A DNA stretch of 64,000 bases, from assembly GCF_011075055.1 (NCBI RefSeq), contig NC_058153.1:11842001-11906000 (forward strand). The letters run 5' to 3'. The DNA comes from Mangifera indica. Lineage: Eukaryota > Streptophyta > Magnoliopsida > Sapindales > Anacardiaceae. Made by a program: the position numbers and the translations under genes. A model generated the notes under the pieces. The model saw only the letters and a program-made list of their open reading frames with translations. It ran no database searches and had not been told where the DNA came from. Positions 36,151 to 46,219 of the stretch are shown one piece after another (within the stretch, counting starts at the first letter, position 1; each line of letters opens with the position of its first letter).

Positions 36151-36771
36151 TGAGTTAATTCATAGCTCAAATTCATGACTTGAGTTTGGTTCAAATCCAT
36201 GGCTTGGATACATGGTTTGAGTTTCTTTTTCATTTATAAAACAATGTTGTTTTGTCTTAGATTTTGTCCATTATTAGGTAAAAGATATCGTTTTGTTAAT
36301 GAACCGTGAATTCAAACCATAAATATGAGTTACAAATTCAAACCGAATTATTTTTTATTTAATTAAACTCGAGTCATTTTTAATTTTGACTTGACGAATT
36401 TAAGTTAAACTCAAATAGGATCATTTTTCATTCAAGTTAAACTCAAATCAATAAGTGTTTAGGTTTGGTTTAATTCATATCCACTCCTATACCAAGTAGT
36501 GCAACTCAAATCGCTTAATTGAGTTAAAACTATTCAAGCTCATACTCACCAATAATCATGATAACTCGCAACTTGTCATGTTTTCAGCCCTGCCCACATC
36601 CACTATTATTTATTTTTATAATATATCCACCCCACTATCCCATTATATATCAAACAAGACACTTCTCATTATACCTTCTGCAAACATAATTAATGCACTA
36701 AACTTAGGTTTTAATGGATCAGTTTCTTCATCCGAATTGAGCTTTGAGTGGAGCACAAGATTTAGTTCATC

Positions 36772-37122
36772 TTAAATCCCTAACAAACTTAGAAAAATAG
36801 AGCAAGCAAAGACAGTGCCAAAATGAAAAGAAGATATTTGATTTGTTATATAAGCTGAGCCTGAGGAAGTTCTGCTGCGAGCACGAGTTGCGGTTCCTGT
36901 TCCAAATCCTCTACCTCTTAAACCCTTTTCCTCTTTCGTAAAAATTTTCAACTTCCGGGGCTGAAAAAAGCTCAGAAACCTTCCCTCGTCATGCACTTGA
37001 ACTCCAGTGCTCGGAACCAAAGTTGCAGCAGGCTGAACCTGGGCTGAACTTGGAAGAGAAAAAGAGAAGACCAAGATAAGAGAAATAAGCAAGAAAGCAA
37101 GAATAGAAGTGATCTTGGACAT
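36772..37122 (-). CDS. Small secreted protein, copy 2 (116 aa)
   Basis: Same length and plan as the copy at 19387: signal peptide MSKITSILAFLLISLILVF, basic Gly/Arg/Thr/Ser-rich centre with ATRARSRTSSGSAYITNQ, and a hydrophobic end SFHFGTVFACSIFLSLLGI. Differences include LVPSTGVQ and IFTKEEKG. The start is the ATG at 37122, just after TATATATC on the minus strand. The frame stays open although this is the most diverged unit, which favours a real or recently real gene; the function is unknown. Confidence 0.62.
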   Translation of the reverse strand: MSKITSILAFLLISLILVFSFSLPSSAQVQPAATLVPSTGVQVHDEGRFLSFFQPRKLKIFTKEEKGLRGRGFGTGTATRARSRTSSGSAYITNQISSFHFGTVFACSIFLSLLGI

Positions 37123-37939
37123 GATATATATACAGTTGTGGATTCAGAATTATTAAAAGATAAGCAGAGAGTGCAAATTAAAGCTATGGAAGATATATGG
37201 CCGTGTAGTTACTTGCAGAAATTTGCAAAAGGATTATGATTTTGTGAAAGTGAATTTTATTGAAACGGATTGTGTTGATCTTATAGAGTGAGATAGAAGG
37301 GAGGAGGTAGGCAATGAGGAAGAAAGTGACCTGCAATTGTCACCACTAATTTATTGACCACCAAGTTGAAGGGACAAATTGGAGCACTAACTGGCGGCCA
37401 AGATTGAATCAATGTTTCGGACTCAAACCAGGCACTGAACGTAATTATTTAACACTTATTTTAAATTACTAATGGGTCTTTATTATTTAGTTAGATTATG
37501 AAAAATATTATGGATAAGTTTTAAATTACTAATTTCTCTTGTACTGGTGATTCTTTCTTCACCCTTCACGGCTTTTACCACTGCTACCTTTGTTTTTAGG
37601 AACCACACTCCTGGTTTTCTGGCATTGATGACATCTCTTGCTATTACTATGGCATCTTTGACTTCTTAATTTCTATCTCCAATTGTAGCTCTAAGAGCTG
37701 TTGTTGCAATTGTGAGAGAGTATTAAATAAGATATATTTTAATCTCATTTGATTTAATTCTAACTTGATTAAATTCAATATGATTTTGATTTGATTCATT
37801 CGGATTTAATATAGTTATGATTTGTTATATATTATTTTTACTATTTCATAGGATTATGATTATATTGTAATGTTATATATTGCATAATATTTATTCAATA
37901 ATATTGATTGAATTCATAACTCAATTCATAATTATATGG

Positions 37940-38212
37940 GACGCTTCTGCCATTGCTAAATTTATGCCTAATCTTGAGCTCCTTGAACTTCAGTTCTCCA
38001 AGATATCAGCTAGAGGCCTTCGCTTAATTTTTGAAGGGTGTTTGAATCTCGACTGTTTGGATTTATCTGGATGCTTAAAATTCACCAGTCGGGATATTGT
38101 CAGTACCACATCCAACTTGAAGAATTTGAAGCAGATTATAAAGCCAAATTTCTGGATTCCCAACAGAGAGGTTGTATGATGAGCGATTCCAAACCGATAT
38201 TTTCCAAATTTG
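37940..38212 (+). pseudogene. F-box/LRR 3' fragment, unit 2
   Basis: ASAIAKFMPNLELLELQFSK, GCLNLDCLDLSGCLKF and SNLKNLKQIIKPNFWIP are open through the LRR and tail, longer than in units 1 and 3. A short deletion after WIP removes the SVFHTE part. No F-box is present. The fragment cannot encode a full F-box protein. Confidence 0.75.
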
Positions 38213-38845
38213 ATTGGACATATTTCTTTGGAAAAAAAATACTTCTAGCATATACTGACTGACAGAACTCCTGACAAGAGGGTTCTCTCTTTCTCAAATA
38301 TATAGTGCAAAATAAGCAACTCCGGGTTGAGCTGCTATCATATTTGATTTATGCAGTATTATATATGTTGTGTTACATTTCTGTACTGAATATCGATTCG
38401 ATAAATGTTCTTGGATATCTCGTGAAATATATCTCATTGTTGAAGTTTCGGATTCGCCTTGGACTTGGTATCTGAGGTTCTTTTCGTGGACAGAATGCAT
38501 CAATGGGAAATGAAGTCCACCTTTCCATGGATGGATTTATATCTTGTGAAATATATCTCTTTTATTTGTTGTTTGGATTCATTAGAGTCATTTAGAATAT
38601 ATGGATGGGCACTGGCCTTCGGAGAAGTGCCCTATTCCACTTATGCAGCCGGATTGCGGTGGTCGAATGCCTACCCTTATACTGGCGGCAGAAGGATATT
38701 GAATTCATCAAGATCCTGTGGCATGTTAGTTATTTCTCTTGAACAGTTGCTATCTTTTACTGTTAAGCTGGTTTAGAAAATTATAGTTAAACCTCGCAAA
38801 CCTTAGTTTAAAATGAAGGATTAAAATTTTAGGGTTGCAAGGATT

Positions 38846-39044
38846 TTATTAATAGAGCAATGCTATGTGTACCCAATTTTGGTACACAATTCATGTACAC
38901 AATGATGTGTCATCATGCAATTAGGTGATTTTAAAACATGTGTCACCATATGATAAAAAAATATCCAATCACATGATGACACCTCATCTGTGTACACAAA
39001 TTGTGTACCAAAATTGGGTACACATAGTTTTATTGTTATTAATA
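38846..39044. mobile_element. 181-bp MITE with 9-bp TSD, unit 2 only
   Basis: Element 38855-39035 flanked by TTATTAATA (38846-38854, 39036-39044); unit 1 has one copy. The TIRs contain CTATGTGTACCCAATTTTGG on both ends in inverted order. A 9-bp duplication suits a Mutator-type MITE. A relative is at 5347-5467. Confidence 0.88.
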
Positions 39045-39362
39045 TTATACTCAAATAGAGTTAAGCCATTAGTTTGCAAAACTAAAGTTGGATTCAAATT
39101 TAGTTAGTTCAATCTCCAAAGTAGGCTCAATTTGGTTTGGTTCGATTCGAATTCGTTCAATTCAAATTTGAATCAAGTTTGAGTTGAAAAAGTTGCTTTG
39201 TCTTTTAAACCAAGTTGAATTTGAGTGAAAGGGTGTTCAGTTCGAATTCGGTTGGAATTTATAACCCAAATTCATAGTTCAAATTCGGTTGCTCTAAAAG
39301 GCCTACACCGACAATGAATCATAATATATTACTTGTTTGCAACCGAGCAAGGCATTCTGTTT

Positions 39363-39415
39363 GTCCCACATTGACTGGAAGACAGAGCCCTGAACCTGAA
39401 GTTATGTATATAAAA
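39363..39415 (+). promoter_or_regulatory. U5 promoter: USE and TATA
   Basis: GTCCCACATTG (39363-39373) and TATAAAA (39409-39415), 35 bp apart, as in the stand-alone U5 of unit 1. Confidence 0.92.
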
Positions 39416-39439
39416 TGCAGTGAACTCTCAACTTAAATC

Positions 39440-39570
39440 ATGGAGCCGCGTGGTGAGCACAAAGCGAACTATTCTTTCGCCTTTTACTAAAGAATACCGT
39501 GTGCTCGCCACTTTTTGCGGCATACCTCTATTTTTGGAGGGGTCCTACTCTCTTGAGTACGGTTCCCTTA
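39440..39570 (+). ncRNA. U5: U5 snRNA (unit 2, stand-alone copy)
   Basis: Loop I CGCCTTTTACT, stem GAGCAC/GTGCTC fully paired, Sm site ATTTTTGG, 3' hairpin ACTCTCTTGAGT. Ortholog of the copy at 21860 by position (after the F-box fragment, before the hAT MITE). USE has one mismatch and TATA is intact, so it should be expressible. Confidence 0.95.
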
Positions 39571-39792
39571 TGAAATTTAGTTTTTAAGTTTTCTTCAATC
39601 AAATATATTTCTAAACTGTTTCTGGTTTTGTTTGTGTTAATTTTTGGGCTATAAATCTTGTTACCGCAGCCGACATTAGCTATCTTATTGTAAGCTATAT
39701 TTATGTATCAAACCGACCAGTTCAATGAGTCCTTGGTGTCCAGTCTGGTTTGAGTCAATTCACTCAGTTCAATCATCAACCCTAGCATGAAC

Positions 39793-40457
39793 ATGATCAT
39801 TAGAGGTGGCAAAAAGGGCTGGTTACCCGGGTATAAGTTTTAGATTTTTGGACTTATATCCATTTTAGACTTGTGCCCACGGATAATAAATTTTTGCGGA
39901 CGGGTTAGGTATGCGCATAGGTACTTGTGGGTCACCCATTGTTTTTTCTATTAACTTTCTTTTTCCACTTCAACAACAAACTCACAATACACTCAACACA
40001 AATTTTACATATTTTTTCTTCTTTTGATATGAAATGAACTCAAATTCACCCTAAAATTAAAAAATTTATTGTGTTGAAAACAAATTTAGAAAATATGAGC
40101 ATTAAACATTTTATTATAAGTATTCATTCCATATTTAATGCTAAAATTCTTCAAATTTATAAAAAATATTATTATAATTTAAGATAAATTTTTATTCCTC
40201 CATAGAATATTTATGTATTTAAAGAGAAAATGATTGAAAATTAAGAAAAAAAATTCATTAAAATAGTAAAAACAAAAGAGAAATAGTAAGAACTTAATAT
40301 TAATTGGTAACCGATGGGTTGACCCGTACTTGTCGGGCAAAGTACGGGTTTAAAAATCATTATCCATATAACTCGACTTGTATCCATTTTACCGAAACTC
40401 GTATCGACCCAGCCCACATCCAACCCAACCCACCCGTTTGTCATGTCTAATGATCAT
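39793..40457. mobile_element. hAT-type MITE, unit 2 copy
   Basis: Element 39801-40449 (649 bp), flanked by ATGATCAT (39793-39800, 40450-40457), with TIR TAGAGGTGGCAAA. Duplicate of the unit 1 copies. Confidence 0.85.
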
Positions 40458-40923
40458 GTGTGACACCAAGTCAAATTATATTTTCCATTATATATAATTG
40501 GAATTTCAAATTTTATAATTAAATATACAAAATTATTTTGAAAAATTATACAATTGTTAAGAATCAAACCGAGTTCATCTATTAGGAAATATGTACCACA
40601 TAATTATGTATGACTGAATGTTGTTTTGATGTTTATTAAAGTAAACCAGTCGGACCGATCAGATCGAGGAAAACCTGTACTAGCCCCTCAATCGAGTCTA
40701 GGTCTAAAAAGATTGATTGTGATTTGCAGGGTTCACAAATAAATATAATGACTATTTGCTATCTTAATAAAATGACACAAATTAAATGTGAAAACCGAGC
40801 TAATATTTACTATCTGTAATGTTGGAGTTGGTATAAATTATGTTTATAGGGACCAAATGAATGTTACTTAATGCAAGTGCTTGGTTGGTATTTGTTTATA
40901 TTAATGTAATCACATTGCTAGCA

Positions 40924-41482
40924 TGTGATACCCTTAGGCGAATCCCACATCGATAAAGCACGGGAGAGATGCTGGGTCTGTCTATGTATCCCACATTGGT
41001 TAGTGGTGGGAGAATTTGAGTGGTTAAATAGCCTGTTGGCTCCTTAACTGTTAAGACACGTTTTGAGTTGTAAAGCCCAGAAGCAAACCCATGATGGACT
41101 GAGTGTCCAAAGTGGACAATATCTTGACAGTGGGCCGGGTTATTGGACTAGGGATATTACAAATGGTATCAGAGCAGCTCTGCATGTCCTCTTGAACAAT
41201 GGTGGGGCAAACCTCAGCGAGGATGCTGAGTCCCGTAAGGGGGGGTGTATGTGATACCCTTAGGCGAATCCCACATCGACAAAGCACGAGAGAGATGCTG
41301 GGTCTGTCTATGTATCCCACATTGGTTAGTGGTGGGAGAATTTGAGTGGTTAAATAGCCTGTAAGCTCCTTAACTGTTAAGACGTGTTTTGGGTTGCAAA
41401 GCCCAGAAGCAAACCCATGATGGACTGTGTGTCCAAAGTGGACAATATATTGACAGTGGGCCGGGTTATTGGACCAGGGATA
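40924..41482 (+). mobile_element. TRIM retrotransposon, unit 2 only
   Basis: Two near-identical direct repeats, 40924-41161 and 41250-41482, both starting TGTGATACCCTTAGGCG, enclose about 88 bp. The inner part starts with a primer-binding site (TGGTATCAGAGC at 41164) and ends with a purine tract (AAGGGGGGGTG). There is no coding capacity: a terminal-repeat retrotransposon in miniature. Units 1 and 1b show the empty site (CTAGCAACCCTTTAG). The right repeat lost its last bases (TTACA) and the right target copy. Confidence 0.92.
40942..40952 (+). promoter_or_regulatory. Perfect USE-like motif in TRIM LTR
   Basis: ATCCCACATCG equals the snRNA upstream sequence element at all 11 positions. Its twin in the right repeat is at 41268-41278. 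No snRNA start region follows. Confidence 0.7.
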
Positions 41483-42117
41483 CCCTTTAGTGACATTGTA
41501 AATTGACTTGAATGAATCCGAGTTCAAGCTTTGAATTATGAATTCAATCTAAGTTTGGGCGAATCTCAAACTCATCTCTATTTAAATAGAATCCACCTCT
41601 ATACATCTATTAGTATTCAACCATTTGTATTTGAATTTTTATTATTATTATTTTTATTAAGTATATTGTTCTAGTTAAACTCTAGAACAATTGGTGCTAG
41701 TATAACGACTGCAGCATCTCATTATCAAACATGTCATTTATCATACATTCTTTAAATGCATTAAATTTAGGTTTTAGTTAAGGATAGACTAATCTAAAAC
41801 GAGTCTCTAATCGACTTAAGTTTAGATGAAAACTATTCTTAATTTGAGTTCATTCGAACTGATAGACAATATCATCGAAAGATCATAAGTGAGATATACA
41901 ATATTATTAAAGGGATATGCAATATCACTGAAAAAATAAACAATATTACCAGATAAACATAGTAGATATCAAGCTGAAGCTCTAGTTAAAAATTGATTTA
42001 TTCAAGCCAATCCACAGATTTGTCGAGCCAGCTTGGATTATATCCACCCCTAGTCTTAATGGGTCAATATCTTCATCAAGATTGAAACTTGAGTGGAGTA
42101 CAAGATTTATATTCTTC
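41483..42117. other. Flank after the TRIM
   Basis: Continues the U5 downstream block (matches 27590-28200). No gene seen. Confidence 0.6.
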
Positions 42118-42360
42118 TTAAATCCCTTTTACGATCAAATAATAACATGATTAAGGGACAAACAAACCTAGAAAAAGAGAGCAAGCAAAGGCAGAGCCGA
42201 AATGAAAAGGAGATACTTGATTTGTTCTATATAAGCTGAGCCCAAGGAAGTTCTGCCGCGAGAAAGAGTTGAGTCTCCTGTTCCATATCTTCTACCTTTG
42301 AAACTTTTTTTCATGAAAATTTTCAACTTCCGGGGCTGAACTAAACTCAGAGACCTGCAG
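42118..42360 (-). pseudogene. Small secreted protein, degraded copy (unit 2)
   Basis: Same internal deletion joint as 28206-28437: the signal-peptide half and start are lost. The remaining part has extra substitutions such as CTTTGAAACTTTTTTTC in place of the conserved KGLRG codons. Confidence 0.75.
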
Positions 42361-43744
42361 CTGTCACCACTAATTTATTGACTACCAGGCTGAAGGCACA
42401 GATTGGAGAACTAATTGGCAGCCAATATTGAATCAATGTTTTAGACTCGAACTAGGTATAGATAGCGTCAAGGAGTCAATCGACTTTGAATTGATGACAT
42501 ATTAAATAAAATATTAGAATAATATTTAACTAAATAGAATTATGATACGATGATATGTAATGAATATTCTTTATTAAATGAATTTGAATAAGTTTTAACA
42601 ATGGTAAAATTTTTTACTCTAAAAGGTCAAATAACTATTTCCAATCCAAATTTTGATGAAATCACAATGTTTCACTTTATGTTTGAAAAGTCTAATTTCC
42701 CACCTTTTATCCATTTGGGTTAATAAATTGAGTTTGGTTTTTCAAAATTGACTATTTTGCCCTTTTTTTCTTTTGAAATTATGAAACTACTTTAACAATT
42801 AATCCAAATTACTAATCAGTCTTTATATTTAATAAAATTAGGAAAATATCATGAACAAATTTTAATTGTAAATATTTATTTTTTTATCATTTCATTTTCT
42901 TTAATTTTTTTGTTTATTCTCTCCTCATTGTTCCTTAGCTCATCTCGACTTGACCACCAAGACATTCTTGCCTATCATCACCTATACAATCTCACCAACA
43001 CAATCCCCCATTCCCTCGTCTCTTCTTCACCACCAATACATTCTTACCGCCACTAGTAGCCATTGGAGCTTTGATATTGTCAAGCTTGCGAAGTCTTCGG
43101 TGTTAAAGTTTTGGCACCACATTGATGCAAACACCATTTTCCTTTCTAGTTGTTTAAAAAAACACAAAATAAAATTGGTGAATACCCATGATTAGTTGCA
43201 TACTAGTGGCTCAATATAAACTGGCAAACGACAAGATCGGTCATCATCAAAGCTTAGTGAAACCAACCTTTCATAGTGGCTCTGCTTTATCGATTAACCA
43301 TCAATATATTCACATTCTCAAAACTGAGAAAACCAAATTTGCTAGAGAGAGAGAATCATTACATCGAATGTATTTGTTAATGAATCGCTATTATATTTGT
43401 ACAAGAGAATAATGTATTTATATAAGATTTTTATCTCTAAGACAAATTTTACTAGAATTCTTATTCATAAGATAAATGATAAAATGGTTCTTCACCTAAA
43501 AAAACTTAGTGTCCGGCATTTTATTAATAAAATGGCCGCCAATAACGACACTATTCAGATACTTTGAATACCGTAAACACCAAAGAGATTAATCCTAGAA
43601 AATTTTATTTGCTTTTAATTTCGCCTTCTCTCTGGGGATCTCACTTGCAAAAGTTCTGCAAACATATGATTGGCTTTTTGTTTATGTTTGTCAGGCGAAC
43701 AATGAAACTGAACAAGAGGCATGAGCCAGCAAAAGTAATAATTA
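42361..43744. other. U2 upstream region (unit 3 cassette)
   Basis: Matches 28438-29782. Only short chance frames; no gene recognised. The 200 bp before the USE are conserved with the other U2 copies. Confidence 0.6.
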
Positions 43745-43797
43745 TTCCCACATCGAAAGAGAAGAGAGAATAGGCAAAGCGGAATAGAGAAATAAAA
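43745..43797 (+). promoter_or_regulatory. U2 promoter, TATA lost
   Basis: USE TTCCCACATCG (43745-43755). The TATA position reads AATAAAAG (43791-43798) where copies 2 and 5 read TATAAAAG. Confidence 0.85.
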
Positions 43798-43822
43798 GAA
43801 GAAGTGAGATATATAGAAAAGC

Positions 43823-44018
43823 ATACCTTTCTCGGCCTTCTGGCTAAGATCAAGTGTAGTATCTGTTCTTATCAGTTTAATATCTGATACGTGGGACATT
43901 GTCCCACATGATATTAAATTTATTTTTCTAGGGAGAGGATTCATCACAGTAGCTTGCTACTGGCATTCTCAGGCGTCACCCGTGCTTTGCACTACAGCAA
44001 GGGCCCGGCGCACCCCTT
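43823..44018 (+). ncRNA. U2: U2 snRNA copy 3, divergent
   Basis: Start ATACCTTTCTCGGCCTTCTGG: the normally invariant stem-loop I TTTT is TTCT. Branch element GTAGTA and stem IIb are intact. In stem III one helix is compensated (CAGTAGC/GCTACTG), but the other, GGATTC with GCATTC, is broken. With the damaged TATA box this is the copy most likely to be a pseudogene. A U5 gene follows at 44673. Confidence 0.92.
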
Positions 44019-44019
44019 C

Positions 44020-44032
44020 CAAGTCTAGTTAA
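44020..44032 (+). terminator. U2 3' box
   Basis: CAAGTCTAGTTAA, unchanged although the gene body has diverged. Confidence 0.83.
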
Positions 44033-44595
44033 TTCTTATTTATATAAAAACTGGTTTGACTAACAATTCTAGTTCTTTAGTCTGAATTTAACGATTTAGA
44101 AGACGGAAAAATATTTTTATCGATATGTTAATGTTAAGGTTGGATTGTGGCTCCCAATTTACCCACTAAAGAGAGAACTCAAAGAATTTAGGGTTTCGGG
44201 TTATTATTTTAGGTTGGTATCTCCTATTTACATCTGTTAGGAAGAAAGGTACTATGTGCAACTACATTGTCTTGCTGAAATTTATGAGGTTTGAGCATTA
44301 TAGCCAACTCACATTGTGGAATTTAGCTGGTTTATTACCTTCCTTATCGAGATGTGTTATTCTGCAGCCTGGATTGTGTACATGTTGCAAGTATTTGTGA
44401 CATATGCTTATATATTTATTTGGGGGAAGAATTCGTTGAGAAGACAAATCCAGCTAGCTGCTGCTCCATTGTCTTTTTCGTATGAGCAGAAGAGTGTAAA
44501 AGTGGAATTTCTGTCGGAGGAATTCACTATAAGAACAAAAGAAAATCCTGGAAATTGAGGTTTGATTTCAAGCTTTCATAATTCTCCCTCAGGTA

Positions 44596-44648
44596 CTGCC
44601 ACATCGACTGGGGGACAAATTCCTGAACCTGAGCTTAAGTGTATAAAA
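44596..44648 (+). promoter_or_regulatory. U5 promoter, divergent USE
   Basis: CTGCCACATCG (44596-44606), two mismatches, and TATAAAA (44642-44648), 35 bp apart. Confidence 0.85.
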
Positions 44649-44672
44649 TGCAGGTAACACAAAACTTGAATC

Positions 44673-44802
44673 ATGGAGCCGCGTGGTGAGAACAAAGCGA
44701 ACTATTCTTTCGCCTTTTACTAAAGAATACCGTGTTCTCGCCGCTTTAAGCGGCATACCTTTATTTTTGGAGGGCATTACTCTCTTGAGTATGGCTCCCT
44801 TA
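44673..44802 (+). ncRNA. U5: U5 snRNA (unit 3 cassette)
   Basis: Across the transcribed region it is identical by eye to the U5 at 30711: GAGAAC/GTTCTC stem, GCCGCTTTAAGCGGC, loop I CGCCTTTTACT, Sm site ATTTTTGG. Its TATA box is intact although the neighbouring U2 has lost its own. Confidence 0.95.
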
Positions 44803-45517
44803 CCAATTTTAATTCCTAAATTTTCTTCTGTGAAATATACTTTTAATCTGTTTCTGGTTTTGTTTGTGTTAATCATCGAACATATTGGAGTTAAATATAA
44901 TAGAAGAGCTAAATGACATCACAGAATCGTTTCTCTTGAGGCAATGACGCGCATCTATTGTTGGATTAATACTATTTCCACTTTCCCTCTTAACTGGGAT
45001 CTGCCCTTGACTTTCAGGATTTCTGTCCTCGAATTTCTGAAAGGGCTTCCCCTCTTAACTGTGATCTGCCCTGGACTTTCAGGATTTGTCCTCGAATTTC
45101 TGAAAGGGCTCCCCCTGTGCAGTTCCCTAGGATCCAAACTTGACTAATTGCGCCAAGTCAACAGGTCAATTACCAAGTGATTCCAGTCAAAATATCGCAA
45201 TTATTGGGAAGCATGCAATTCATTTAAGCATAAAGAAGAATTTTAATTTTATATTTAATGATTAAATAGACAAATTTAGTTTTACAAAAATTTACAATTG
45301 CTAAAACTTAAACTACTATGTACTGGTTGTCGTCAAAACAGAAAAGACCTTGATCAACCTCTTAACTGGGCCAGAAATCAATGATAGTAAGAAGTCACAA
45401 ATAACTATAAGAACTATGTGTTAATATAAGGGTTCACAATAAATGTAAAGACCTAGCCAGTATTTACTTTCTATAATAAGGATGGAGAATATAAGAACGA
45501 AATCAATAATACTTTAT

Positions 45518-46158
45518 TGTTAATGTTTTATTTTACCGAGTTCGAATATTAATAAGAGATTCGGATCGATTTTCAGTCAAGAATTGCACAAGAACCATAT
45601 AATAAACCATACACAAATCAACACACCAAATTTACTTGGTTTTGGTTCAAAAGATTAGATTTTTACATCCAAGGCAGAGAAATCTTCTAGCAAATCCACT
45701 AATTAATAAGAAAAATAGTACAACTTACAGATCCATAAGCCAATCTAGCATTACAGACACAAACAAAAATAAATCCAGCCTTGCCGACTCAAATCGTTCC
45801 TAAACCCGAGCACCACAGTGACCTTGTACACAGACTCAAGAATTTAAACAGCTAGATCTAAGAAAATATAATGGATTCATGCATTTTTTATAAACCCTAG
45901 CAGAGAAGATACGAGGAACCAGAGAGAAAACATATTCACACCCAAAGGCAGCCTATTTTCCTTCTAAGAAACAACCAACGAAAAATGCCTTTCTTTCTTC
46001 ACTTTCTCAAAACCAACTAATGGTTTATATCCATTAGTTAAAACACTTAATCAAGCAAAGACAAAACTGCCCCTAGACAATAACTATAGCCTAAACTTTG
46101 CTCAAACTTTTGCTCCTAATTACAAGACTGCCATTAGTTTTTATGTCACAGATTCACA
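45518..46158 (-). repeat. 3' LTR of unit 3 copia
   Basis: 641 bp, TGTTAATG...GATTCACA. It differs from the unit 1 left LTR at scattered sites. Confidence 0.95.
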
Positions 46159-46219
46159 AAACTTCACCTTGACAAAAAAATTAGCATATCTAAGGACTCC
46201 TCTGTAGACCACAACATAC

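Larger units (their letters stand above)
31559..41900 (+). repeat. Array unit 2 block
   Basis: Homologous to 15173-23795 and 51157-56150. Gene-free stretches 31559-32824, 34450-34912, 36150-36771, 37123-37939, 38216-38845, 39045-39362 and 40458-40923 hold AT-rich DNA with low-complexity GAATTCAAA phrases but no recognisable gene. Four unit-specific insertions are listed separately. Confidence 0.9.
43550..45512 (+). repeat. U2-U5 cassette (unit 3)
   Basis: Close copy of 29590-31553, including the 44033-44595 spacer and the tandem hairpins at about 44988-45115. It ends at the copia insertion point. Confidence 0.92.

Noticed and set aside
40942..41278. Possible snRNA genes after the two perfect USE motifs in the TRIM
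   Set aside because: No snRNA sequence or properly spaced TATA box follows; kept only as a motif observation.
41051..41527. 158-codon minus frame
   Set aside because: It crosses both TRIM repeats and repeats itself; no protein family.
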